From Antitrichia curtipendula (lineage: Eukaryota > Streptophyta > Bryopsida > Hypnales > Leucodontaceae), in NCBI GenBank assembly GCA_951230915.1, contig OX579641.1, positions 24,716,254 to 24,780,253 of the forward strand: a stretch of 64,000 bases of DNA. The letters are read 5' to 3'. The notes under the pieces are model-generated. The model searched no databases. It was not told the origin of the DNA and worked only from the letters and a program-made list of their open reading frames with translations. Positions 46,115-57,537 of this stretch are shown one piece after another (the first letter of the stretch is position 1; every line of letters begins with the position of its first letter). Position numbers and translations under genes: made by a program.

Positions 46115-46353
46115 TGGCCAGGGTGAACTGACCCCCTCACTCGTCCCCCCAAAGTCATCCCAGGGGTCCATGTAAAAATAAAGACGCCCTATTTTGTGCT
46201 TGATTAATTTATCTACTAGACGTGTCCTAGATAATTTTGGGACCTTTGATTGCAAATATGAATTCAAAATTTGCAATTTGATCATGCATGCCAAATTAAA
46301 AATTTCAGCGTTTTCCCACGGGGACAAGCGAGAGGGGCAGTTCACCTTGGCCA
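46115..46353. mobile_element. MITE with about 34-bp TIRs and a 6-bp target duplication
   Basis: TGGCCAGGGTGAACTGACCC at 46115 is mirrored at the right by GGGCAGTTCACCTTGGCCA (ending 46353). Pairing extends to about 34 bp (left inner part CTCACTCGTCCCC, right inner part GGGGACAAGCGAG). CATTAC flanks both sides (46109-46114 and 46354-46359). The 239-bp interior is noncoding. The superfamily is uncertain. Confidence 0.75.
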
Positions 46354-46359
46354 CATTAC

Positions 46360-47026
46360 TCAACCTTGAGGTGTTCTCAAACCAGGCTTGCAAGAAAAAA
46401 GGTTATCTTTGCTTAAAATTGATCTATGGACTCAAACCATCTGCTCGTGAATGGAAGAAAGGTTTTGATAACACTGATTTATCCCATAGGTATGAAAAAT
46501 AGTGTGATACAAATATTAATTTAAAGAGTACCACGTAAATGCCCTTTTTCAGTTGATAGGCTATTAGATATCTCTTCCTAGAATATAAATACCTTGAATA
46601 TTCATTCAATTTATAATACAGATACAATCACTTTCTTTTCATAATGTAATCAATGATAAAGGGCATTAACAAAATTGGCTTCTAAATATTGGCCATAACA
46701 TTAGAAATGCAAAGTAAGTGCTTGGAAAGAGATAGTGACCAAAGAAGCAAACAATCTTGATAGAGGCGTCTTGAGGCCCTAACTAGCCTTGCAATTCTAT
46801 CAGCAAATTAAAACACTCTTCAATGAATTTTAAAAGTTTGAATTTAGTTTGAATTTAGTTTGAAGATGAGTTGAGAAATGCTAAATTATTTCTTACATAC
46901 CTTGACCTATGTATTGTGTGTCTAGTTTTCAAGCAACTGCCCTAAGTTGTTGCTCCATCAAGTATAGAAGAAGGGGGATCACTTTGTGGATTCTTGGTAA
47001 CCAGAGGGAATGACCTAACTTGACAC
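46360..47026. other. AT-rich intergenic DNA
   Basis: No gene or repeat was recognised apart from a doubled GTTTGAATTTA at about 46838-46860. Confidence 0.35.
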
Positions 47027-47485
47027 ATGCTAATGTGCCCTATGTCATTACCATAGTCAAAATAAAAGTAAAAGTAATTTTTTGAATTTTTTGATTCAAT
47101 TCATAAATTTTTTGAAATTCAATAAATTTCACATTATAAGTCCAAACACCATGAAACACAACCCGTGCATCCTTTCTTGCCAAGCACTCTCTGATGGTAC
47201 CAAGCATATGATTGAAAGATGCACAATTCAGGAGATCTCAACGTAACAAACAAACAAAATAATTAAATAAAACAAAGCAAAACAAATAGCCTAGCTTAAG
47301 GTATATACTAGTGTGCCTTGTGCCATTGCCACAATATAAAAAAATTAAAGTAAGTAATTTTCTAATTTTAAAAACTAGAACTAATTCAAAAATCCATAAC
47401 TTTCACACCTTAGGTCAAAAAATGCTATGAGACAAAGCTTGTGCATCCCTCCTTATTGAGGACTTTCCGACGTTACTAAGAATGT
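47027..47485. repeat. Dimeric dispersed repeat, locus 2
   Basis: Diverged second example of the unit-linker-unit repeat seen at 27201-27620. Units lie at about 47027-47215 and 47308-47485, and the linker again contains GTAACAAACAAA and AATAGCCTA. The conserved tail AGACAAAGCTTGTGCATCCC is followed by a TACTAAGAATGT-like block. Confidence 0.6.
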
Positions 47486-47787
47486 GAGCACATCAAGCAA
47501 TTGTTTTGCTGGTTGTGCTTCCTAAACAAATGTATGTAGTGAGTCTTGTACTTTGTTAACTTACACAATCCCACTTTTATGAAAGATCTTCCTTGCATCT
47601 TAATTGCTATCCAAAATTACTACCTGCCTTCATAGGATAAAAAATTGAGATTTGCAGCTATGCACATATTCACTTATTTTACTTCTCTTAAAATTTTGCT
47701 CAACCTTAAGCCTCAAATGCTGAAGAATGGCCAAGAATAACCCTTATCTCAAATTTGTTTGAAATTCTTTCATTGGTACATAATTCA

Positions 47788-47840
47788 TTAATCCCTAAAG
47801 GATGGAGCCCATGACCGTGTAGTCAAACTTGAAAGTCCTT
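47788..47840. repeat. Shared motif with the lone MITE end at 7576
   Basis: TTAATCCCTAAAGGATGG followed by AGCCCATGACCGTGTAGTCAA closely matches 7576-7616. The two copies then diverge. It looks like the end of another TTAA-type subfamily. Confidence 0.5.
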
Positions 47841-48229
47841 CACTTTGTATCCTACACTTAGAAGGTGCAAGAATGCAATGCATTTAACAGGCAATGCAAT
47901 TTTTTAAAGTTTGATATCTTTAAAATTGTCTACATTCTTTAACCGCATTTTTTCTTGATTGATCATGCTTTTTCAATACCTTCTACTAAGGAAGGCTTTT
48001 TGGATTAGAATTTGAAAATACATAATGACCATTAATCCATAAAATATATTGTCTAGTATTGTAATAAATTGAATGTAGACCTATTCTCTCGCATAGTAAC
48101 TGCCATTCAATTGCATACTAAGACCTTTAGATATTTTTTGTAAGAAGAAATAATTAGGGACATTCAAATGACTAAAAGTGAACTTAAGGAAAGTATGTCA
48201 ACTTCTAAATGCATTGATTCATCTCTTAA

Positions 48230-49174
48230 CCCCTAAATGTATTTGCCTACGTTTTCACCAAAAACGCTCCAAAACTGCCATTTCTAGTACAAGTACCAAA
48301 TTTATTTCTTAAAACATTTTTGGACACATGTAACCGTAGGATCTTGTAGTAAGCTGGTTTGAGAAGATGTGGAAAACAATTTAGAATTTTCCACCGTGTA
48401 GATTGCAAGATATTTGCATTTGAAGTGACAAAAACCCCATTTTTGACCCTGAAAAAATCCGGGCAGCTGCACTTCAGGAGGTCATATATATATAAAATAA
48501 TGTTCAAAATGGTGTTTACTCTTTGGATTAATTTTTCAAGTCAATTTGGCTACATGCTTAAAAAATTTCAGATCATTTGGAGTTGTAGAACATATAGGAA
48601 AAAAATAGTAAGTAGAAAGAAGTAAAAAATGATTCAAAATACCAAATTGTTAATAATTTATTTGTAGAATTGAAAAATGCCAATCCCAATGGTTGAATTG
48701 TTGTGATGAACAATCTACACCCATTTCGTAAAAAGAATTTCAAAAATATTGAAGATTGAGTTAAATAAAGGACTTCAAAGTTTATTTTAGAGTAGAGAAT
48801 CCATAACTATTCACAAACTACCCACAAACTAAAACTCCCATAACTTTCATCTCATTAATCCGAATGGAATAATTCAAAGCTTTCCACATATATACAAAAC
48901 TAGAGAACCAATTTCAATTTTTAATTTGTTTAAAAAGTGATTTTTCAAGAAGTTTTTTTTGCTGCCCGGACTGCCCGCCGAGCAATGAAAACAACATTTC
49001 ATACCATAACTTTTTAACCGTGTAGTCAAAAGCTATAAAAATTGTTGGGCCTTAAAGCTACTCCTTGAAAAAATGTTGTGTGAAAATTTCAAAGAAAAAA
49101 ACTAAAAACTCCATCTGTAGTGAGCTGCCCAAAATCGCTATGTTGCCAAAGAACGCAGTTTGGGCATTTAGGGG
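48230..49174. mobile_element. TTAA-flanked MITE, copy B (945 bp)
   Basis: The ends are CCCCTAAATG and CATTTAGGGG, flanked by TTAA at 48226-48229 and 49175-49178. It aligns with copy A (14822-15757) along its whole length, including TGTAACCGTAGGATCTTGTA about 100 bp in, GATTGCAAGATATTTGCATT about 170 bp in, and the right subterminal GCTGCCC...AAAATCGCTATGTTG. No coding capacity. Confidence 0.85.
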
Positions 49175-49178
49175 TTAA

Positions 49179-51199
49179 TATGAAGTTTTGTAAAGATGCA
49201 TTATTAACAACAACTTGAAGAAATTATTTGGCATTGATTTATAAATAAAATTTGTAGATTTTTAATTTTTAATAACATTTGTTTAATTTTAGGTATATTA
49301 GTTGTCAACTTGTCATCAATAATTATAGTTAAATTAAAAATTGATTCTACAATTAATTAAATCCTAAATCCTGCCAACTATAGGATAATTATTTTGTACA
49401 ATAGATTTTCATTCTAAAATTCTAAAATCAATAAAAATTATTTAAAAATTATTTAAAAAATAAAATAAAAACTTTGCTACTTTTTGCACTACCAATGATA
49501 TTTGACTAAGGATTTCAAAATTTAAAGACTTTAGAAAAAATAAATTTAATGAATTTAAATTCAAATACTTTAAATTAATTTAGAAATATAATTGCATTTC
49601 TTTAACTTGATAGGCTTTGTAAATTTTTATTTATTTTTAATTTCAATGGTTTTGATCAAAGACTAAAGATGTATTATTTGATTATTTGTTAAAAATTCTT
49701 TGATAAATATTTCATATTCAAGAGGCCCCATAAATGACTAATCTCGAAATTATGATCCAATTCATTAATTTCTATTTGTATATAGTCATTTCTTTGGGTT
49801 GGTAGTATTGCCTTCAAGTTTTAATCTAGTAATGTCCTAATCATCATACTCAAAATCAAATGCTTAGAACCAAATCTAAAGAGCCTCATTGGATCATTCT
49901 CAAAGACAAATTTTTTTTGGTGTGACTAACTTTATAACTTTAATGTGGTTTAATTTGTGTCAACATGCATGGTTTGATTTGAGTTGAAATTGTTTAAAAA
50001 TATGATATATGGAATAAGTGTGAATTTAATCTAATATAATTTGATCTAATTATCCTTTCATCACAAGGTGACTCACTTATGAATATTTTTTGTACAAATA
50101 GTGATGTATGGGATTGTAAGCAAATTGCAAGTGTTTACTTATGCCATGACTTGTTGTGCCTATGAACAACATCCTTCAAACATGATCCACCAATGATTCC
50201 TTCATAACAACGCAACATTTATTTCACTAAATTCAGTTATTGCAATGACAAATTCTTCCTAAATTTTGTGGCACAAAAGATAAATAAATATAACTCCTTT
50301 GTTGCAAATACTTACAACCTTGGTTGGAATATACAACCACTAATAGTCCCCGTAATAGTCATTACTGTTGGCTTCCTTGACACCACGTATACACTTTCAA
50401 TCCAATCATTCGATTAACAACTTCAATTTTTCCATCCTTCTTATAATACACATCCTTCTTATTTTTAATAATATAGCAATTAAATATGCCACTTACATCT
50501 TACTCTACACACAAAAACTCAAAAACATTCAAACACTCCCTAATCTATACAACCTACCTTAAAACACTCACTACAATTGAGCTCCTACCTTCATTTTTAT
50601 CTAATTCCTAACATTCTATAGAATCCTAGTCTTCCTTCTTTTCTTTTTAAAATTAATTATTTAGTATAGAATATCTCTTATTACAAAGACATATAGTTTA
50701 TGAGTCACTTGGACCAACTTTTTGAAACTCAATATAGGATCCTACACAAACAAACTCTTTATGGAAGCCCCCCTTAAAAGTAGATGGAATTATTTCTCTT
50801 TGTCCTACTAGGTTAGATCCTCTTCTTTAGCAATTAAATGAATGTGTATATTAATTTTAATTTTTCATGAGTTTTATAAATTTGAAAAATTACATATCAA
50901 CAATTCAAAAAAACTAAAATATTAAAAAACTAAATTGTTAAAATTCATAAACTATAAATTATCCATTTGGTCAATGAAAAGCTTTTGGGATTAAATTCAA
51001 GTTCATTTGTGGAAATTTTCTTTATATTTCAATTTCAATTATCTTTTCATTTGATTCTGAAGTGACTGTGCTTCCAATTTTCCAATCTAAAATCCCCCCT
51101 TGCCTTTGGATTTATATAGAATAAAAAACTTGTTATGTGATTTGAATTTACAATTTCATTTCATTTCACATTCCATACTTACGAATTTAATTTAGTTAT
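49179..51199. other. AT-rich intergenic DNA
   Basis: No gene is supported. It ends with GTTAT (51195-51199), the left half of the target duplication of the Copia element. Confidence 0.4.
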
Positions 51200-51449
51200 T
51201 GTTGAGATAAATATTCTATTAATACACTCTACATATAGTTAACTAGAGTTTACTGAAGTTTACTGAAGTTTACTTTAGTAAAGGGATCCCATGGACCACT
51301 AGTAGAGAAGGATTTTTACTTTCTATCTTTGGTCTTTCCTTGTATATAGTGGGCAAACCCTATTTGATATATTACAATTGTTACTTCTTCTCCTCGCATA
51401 CTTCGATATATCTCTTTTGTGCCTTTGTTGTATTTCTTATTCCCAACAC
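51200..51449 (+). repeat. Left LTR
   Basis: Begins TGTTGAGATAAATATTC and ends TATTCCCAACAC, so TGTTG and CAACA form the usual short terminal inverted repeat. Whether the final C belongs to the LTR is uncertain; including it places GTTAT directly at both element edges. Confidence 0.9.
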
Positions 51450-51660
51450 ATTATTAAAATGAAGCTCTATATTTCTTTCTATAGCATCTTGCTCTTGTTA
51501 TAGCGTGGTTATAGCATAGTTTCTTATTTTTGCATTTTTGCTTGTGCTTTTTACAGTAACATACAACATTGGCGTTGTGTTGCTGTGACTACTGCTTTTA
51601 AAGATTATTTTTGTGTTCTTTTTGCTCCCCCTCTTGCTTTGTTTTATTTTATCTCTCAAC

Positions 51661-54600
51661 ATGGCTACGCTTGCATCGAAGAGGGCCAATTACAACAATG
51701 CACGGGTGCAACCTCTCCTGTTTGAAGCTCTGGAAGCAGATGGAAGCAACTACCTCGAATGGAGCATTGATGTGATGTCATACCTTTCTGCGGAAGAATT
51801 GGAGGCTACTTTGGAGTCAGCAGTATTGGTGAACCTTCCAGCACTCTCGAAGTGGAAGGCACTCTTTATTCTGAGGAGGCACTTGGATATCTCCCTCCGC
51901 CAGCAGTACATCGAGGTGAACAACCTATACAACTTGTGGCAATAATTGGAGGCTAGGTTTCATCATGAGAAGACTATCTTCTCCCTTCAGGCTTGTAATG
52001 ATTGGATTCACATGAGCGTTATGGACTTCCCCGATTTCTTGGCTTTCAACGCGGAGCTTCATCGTATTGCAATCCAACTGCGATTTTGTGGAGAGAAGAT
52101 TGAGAAGAAGGAACTCATAGATAAGACTCTATCTACCTTTCCTCCTGCTTCTGCTATTTTAGCCCAACAATTCCGCAATATGAATTTCAAAATTCATTCC
52201 AAATTAATGTCTCATCTCTTGCTTGTGGAGAATTAACAGCTGCTTCTATTGAAGAACGATGAGTCCAAACTTGTGAAGGAAGCACATATTGTGGAGATGG
52301 CGACACAAAAACCACGTGGCACCAGAAAATAGCAATCAAAGTAGAATCAGCCTCGACAGTCCTCCTCAAAATCCAAAAATAAGTCATCTGAAAAACCTAA
52401 CTTTGAAAATACTAAGGGTGATAAGTCTAAATCAAAGCATGAGACTCGTGATTGTCATAGCTGTGGTAGGCCTGGACACTTAGCTAAGGACTGTAGAACT
52501 TTAGAGTATTTTGTAAAAATGTATCACGAGTTGTAGCAGCTTAAGTCCAGGAATAGGGAAACTCATACACTAGATGCTCCATCACTAGATAGTGTAGATC
52601 CCAAAAATTATATGGTGAGCATGGATAAATCTGAGGTACAATTTGATGTTGCCTTGTTGGACAACGCCACCACTCATACAATTTTGCGAGATCCGAAGTA
52701 CTTCACATTTCCCAACCATAGAGTTGAAGCCTAGCAAACTGTGATGTCATCACAATTGCTGGAAGACGGACTTTCCAATTCCGTGAGGGCCAGGCAACTA
52801 TAGTATTACCTGGGGGACCCCCCCTTAAGTGTACACATGCGATGTACTCTCCCAAAGCTCCTTGGAGTCTGATCAGCTACCGAGATCTCAAAGCTAATGG
52901 AATCCATGTCCACACCGAGGTGAGGAATGGTGAAGAAGTCTTAGAGCTCAGGCAAGGGCCACGATGCCTTGCCGCCGCACATGTAGGAGCCAATGGCTTG
53001 TATGGACTGAAGATCTCAAGTAGTGCTACAAGCCCTATTGATGACAGTCCACTCACAAGTAAACATCCAAAAGAATCTGTTTTCTCTGTGATTTCCCCAA
53101 CCAAGATTGGATTGTGGCATAGCAGGCTAGGGCATTCCGAAACCACAATGTTTTGGCGCATGCTACCAATATTCACAGGACATGAAGTTTGCTCCATTGA
53201 TGCCAACAAGGTGGGTGATTGTGTTGCATGTTCTCAAGGAAAGCTGATCCAGAGGCCATCACGGTAGAAACTACCAACGGAGTTGCCACCAAGATTTCAA
53301 AGACTGCAAGGTAATGTCTATGGATCCACCAACCCTCCATCAGGACCCTTTAGGTACTTTTTAATCCTTGTTGATGCTTCTAGAACGCATTTTGAGGTCT
53401 CACTCTTGAGTACTAGGAACATGGTCTTTGCAAAGCTATTAGCTATGCTACTTAAGTTCTGAACTCATTATCCTGATAACCTTGTGAAAATTCTAAGAAT
53501 GGACAACGCTAAGGAGTTCAGATCTCAAAAGTTTGAAGACTATTGTGTAGCATTGAGTATTACCTTAACTTATTTTGTCCCTTATGAGCATTCTCAAAAT
53601 GGTCTAGTTGAAGCTTTTATTAGGAAGATTCAGCTTATTACTTGACCTCTTTTGATACATGCCAAACTGCCTTCTAGCTTTTGGAGCCATGCAATGCTCC
53701 ATATAGCTACTCTATTTAAGTTCCGTCCTACTTTGTTCAATGATCAATGATCCTTTAAAGCTAGCATCAAGACAAGTTCCTAATGTCGTTCATTTGAGAA
53801 CCTTTGGGTGCCATATTTGGGTCCCTGTAGCAGAGCCTCATAGGAAGACAGTTGGTAGTCACCATCAAGAGGATATATATATATATAGGCTTTGATTCCC
53901 CTAGTATTATTTGCTATGTCATTCTCTCAATAGAGACTCTTCAAAGAGTCCAATTTCAAAATTGTCAATTTGAGAAAACCCAATTTCCATCCATAGCAAA
54001 CCCCAAACCTAATTCCGGTTTGGAATTTTAGGCTCTAGAGACTTTCACTTTGAACCCTGATCCTTAAACTACCCTTGCTGATTCAAAAGTTTCTAAGCTT
54101 CTACAGCTCAAGTTCGTTGCTGAAAAATTGCCTAATGATTTTAGTAATACCACTAGAGTCACTAGCGACCCACTCCCCAGTATCGGTCCTTCAGCAGCCA
54201 CTGTTTTGCTTCAGAAACGTAGTCTTGACCCAGACTCAGTCCTACCTTCTTCCAAAGTGCTCCGAACTGACCCTATTAGACTTCATAATGATCTCTTGTT
54301 CCCTTTTGACTCTGATCAATCCTTTACATGTATCCCACCTGAAACTAACTATGTGCTCACCTTTGCCACCCGGATTACTACCTCTAGTTCTGATCCTGTG
54401 ACACTAGATGACGCCAAAACAAGTTCCAATTGGCCCCAATGGTTAAAAGCCTTAAATGCTAAATATTCTTTCTTTAGAAAGCATGGTATCTTTGGTCCCT
54501 TAGTCACTAACCTCCCTACTAAGCCTATTGGTTTCAAACTTATTTTTACCAAGAAACGAAATGCCCAAGAGCATGTCGTTTGGTACAAAGTCCATTTAGT

Positions 54601-56015
54601 TGCCCAAGGATTCACTCAAAGACCTAGAGTGGATTAGAACTTCATCTATTCTCGTGTTATGGACTTGGGTACTTTCTGCTACTTGTTGGGTATGGTTGTA
54701 CAGTACTCTTTAGACACCCAACTCCTTGATATTGTTACTGCCTACCTTTATGGTCCCTCAAATGCTGACATATATATTAGGCCCCTACTTGACTTCATCT
54801 TGGAGACCCCTCCAGAAGACACTCAGGGATCATATTCTGGACTCTAACTCCAAAAAGCCCTCTATGGTCTAAAACAAGCCGGTAGGATGTGGTATAAGCA
54901 CTTACATGACTTCTTGCTTCACCACAAGTTCCAACATGATCAAACTCTACCATATCTCTTCACTTTGAAGGAGACTACCGATTTTGTTATTATCGCAGTA
55001 TATGTGGATGACCTTAACCTTGTAGGCACCTCGGGCACTTATAAGCATGTCATGAGCCTACTTACCAATCAATTTGAAATGAAGTTGCTAGGCGCCTAGG
55101 CAAGACCACTTTTTGCCTAGGACTTCAAGTGGCTTATTTACCTGATGGGAGTACTTTTCTCCATCAAACTACTTATACTCAAACCTTGTTGAAGAGGTTC
55201 CATATGGACCAAGCTGGTCCACTTTCCGCCTCTATGATGGGACAAAGTAGAACATTTGATGATCCCTACCGTCCTTGCGAGGAGGAGGAAGAGGAATTCT
55301 ATGATAGGAACAAGTACCTCGCAGCCGTAGGAGCTTTTTTGTACTTGTCTACATACACACACACGGATATTTCTTTTGCCACAAGTGTGCTTGCTAGGCA
55401 TAGCCAGAAGCCCGTAGTGCGTCATTGGAATGGAGTCAAGCATCTACTCCGATACCTCAAAGGCACATAAGACTTGGGCCTACACTATACCAAGGGAGGA
55501 ACCCCAAAAATCACTAGGTATGTTGATGATGGTTTCAAGTCTGGTGAAAGTTCTGGGAAGTCCCAAACCAGCTACATTTTCATCAAGAATAACACACCAA
55601 TATCATGGAAGTCTGTGAAGCAGATCGTCACGGCCACTTCTGCCAACCATTCGGAGTTAATTGCCTTTCATAAAGCTACCAAGAAGATAGTGTGGTTATG
55701 CAATATGCACAAGATAATCATGGAGCAATATGGGTTCACCTAAGACAACAAACCAACGATCCTCTTTGAAGACAATGCTGCATGCATTGCATAAGTAGAA
55801 GTTGGATTCGTCAAGACCGACTGAGTTAAGCATATTTACCCTTAGATATTTAGATTCACTCAAGATCTTATACAAGGTAGACAAATTGAAGTAAAGAAGA
55901 TTGATTCAGCCCACAATGTAGCTAATATGTTAACTAAAGCTCTCCTAGCCTACACACATAGAAGACTAGTACAAGACGCTGGGATGAGGTTACTTCATGA
56001 GTTAAGTCCTCGATG
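51661..56015 (+). pseudogene. Copia gag-pol polyprotein, many stops and frameshifts
   Basis: Gag starts MATLASKRANYNNA at 51661. A CCHC zinc knuckle (CHSCGRPGHLAKDC) is at about 52453, and a protease-like LLDNATTHTIL lies at about 52654. The GAG-pre-integrase block is LWHSRLGHSETTMF near 53110. Integrase core pieces run from 53340 to 53700 (LVDASRTHFEV, MDNAKEFRS, NGLVEAF). RT follows from 54440 (SRVMDLGTF, YGLKQAGRMWYKHL, YVDDLNLVGT), then RNase H to 55990 (SANHSELIAFHKATK, FEDNAACIA, NMLTKALLA). More than a dozen in-frame stops fall where conserved Trp, Gln, Arg or Lys codons are expected (for example 51943, 54637, 55097), so no full polyprotein can be made. Confidence 0.92.
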
Positions 56016-56122
56016 AGTTATACTCTTTTTTAGATCTATGGATTTTCCTTATTTCAGGTTTTGCCATAGAATAGTTTTTAATGAGGTAACTTGATACAAA
56101 TATTGTGTTGAGCAAGGAAGAA

Positions 56123-56362
56123 TGTTGAGATAAGTATTCTATTAATACGCTCTACACATAGTTAAGTAGAGTTTCCTGAAATTTACTTTAGTAAAGGGAC
56201 CCCATGGACCAATAGTAGAGAAGGACTTTTATTTTCTATCTTTGGTCTTCCCTTGTATATATTGGGCAAACCCTACTTGATATTTTACAATTGTTACTTC
56301 TTCTCCTTGCATACTTCGATATATCTCTTTTGTGCCCTTGTTGTGTTTCCTATTCCCAACAC
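56123..56362 (+). repeat. Right LTR
   Basis: Begins TGTTGAGATAAGTATTC and ends TATTCCCAACAC. It matches the left LTR with scattered substitutions and one 10-bp length difference. Confidence 0.9.
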
Positions 56363-57537
56363 GTTATATTTCGATTTTTGAGCACCAGTCTTTCTTTCAG
56401 TAGACTCAAGTTCCTGTTCCGTGATCCATTCGCCCTTCCATTCAACCACAACCATCGATCTTCCCGGGCCCTGCATCGATGGCTGAGGACCAACGAGACC
56501 CTGAAACCTCTCATCCTCTGTGGTGTGTCTATCACTGACTCGATGGACGGATGGATGAGTTCAAGGACAGCGGGAGATAAGGATGAATGAATCCGGAGCG
56601 TCTCTTTGAGACGGCTGGCGCCTCCAGCCTCCCCCACTAGAAAGGAAGGAGCCGGCGTCGCATGTTGAAGGCATACTTGGAAAGACGAGCGACTATCGAA
56701 AGGCGTGGACTCGGAGATGGAAAGGCCACACGAGTCAACCTTCAAAATCTGTGGCCTAGCCCTTTTTTCTTGCCAAAGCCAATAGCCTGCGGGCCTCGGT
56801 CTCTCCGATTGCCAGTTTCAAGGGCTTCAGTTACGAGGTCGAAGGTGGCGTCAGCTTCGACTCTGATTGATTCGCCCATCGGGAGTAAGTTCTCGGAGAT
56901 CGGCGTCCTCTGTCTGTTGGGTTTGCTTGTCGATTGACCCTCAAGGTTGGATCCTGTGTACTTTGGTAGCTGCTGTCTGTTTGAATTTATTATTGCCACT
57001 CGTTACCAATTGTCAAACTCTGTTTTATTGGTGCGAGGAGTTCTACATTTCGAAGAGATTTTGTTTCTCACGGAGTAGCTCATTGGGTTCTCCTCAGAAT
57101 GAATGCTTCGCAATCAATTCGTAAGCATATTCTGCCAGACACTACTGACGTGGCTTCTAAAAGTTTGCATCAGGCTCTGTATTTCACTGTAGGTCTTTCG
57201 AAAATGGTTTCTAGCTGTGAGGTTTACAAGATCTTCTTCGCAGGTCTTCGATTTCGTTGTTCTGCAGTACTGTTGAGAAGTGCTATGTAGATGAGTTATG
57301 AATCTGGTGTAGAGTTTGAATGATTGATCTCCAGACAAGTCCTTAGACTCTGTGACCTGTCGCCGGCCATGGCCGGTCGTAAGCTATTACTGTTTCCTCT
57401 AACCCTGTTTGTTGTGTTTCCTGAAGGTTCTTTGACAGAGGAGGCGTAAACAGTCGGCATTGTAATTGGAAAGGACGTTGGATAGCGAGAGGTGTTTGGT
57501 GCCGCCTTGTCAGTTTGCAACCTTGCCTGCAGCAGCC
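56363..57537 (+). promoter_or_regulatory. Upstream region and probable 5' UTR of pyruvate kinase
   Basis: GC content rises sharply after the Copia LTR. The last segment (about 57430-57537) is probable leader sequence running into the start codon. The region may hold a 5' UTR intron, since splice-like signals such as CTTCGCAG|GTC (57235-57243) are present, but none can be fixed. Open frames on both strands (56290-57340) have no recognised domain. Confidence 0.4.

Larger units (their letters stand above)
51200..56362 (+). mobile_element. Ty1/Copia LTR retrotransposon, decayed (5.16 kb)
   Basis: Two LTRs (51200-51449 and 56123-56362) flank a plus-strand gag-pol region in Copia order: gag, protease, integrase, reverse transcriptase, RNase H. 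GTTAT occurs just outside both LTRs (51195-51199 and 56363-56367), a 5-bp target duplication. The LTRs are close to 90% alike by eye, with a 10-bp duplication in the left one (ACTGAAGTTT repeated), so insertion is not recent. A purine-rich tract (AAGGAAGAA) precedes the right LTR. No clear tRNA primer site was recognised after the left LTR. The right LTR ends about 1.2 kb upstream of the pyruvate kinase start codon. Confidence 0.93.

Noticed and set aside
56290..57340. Overlapping open frames upstream of pyruvate kinase
   Set aside because: Present on both strands with no domain; better explained as GC-rich promoter and leader sequence.
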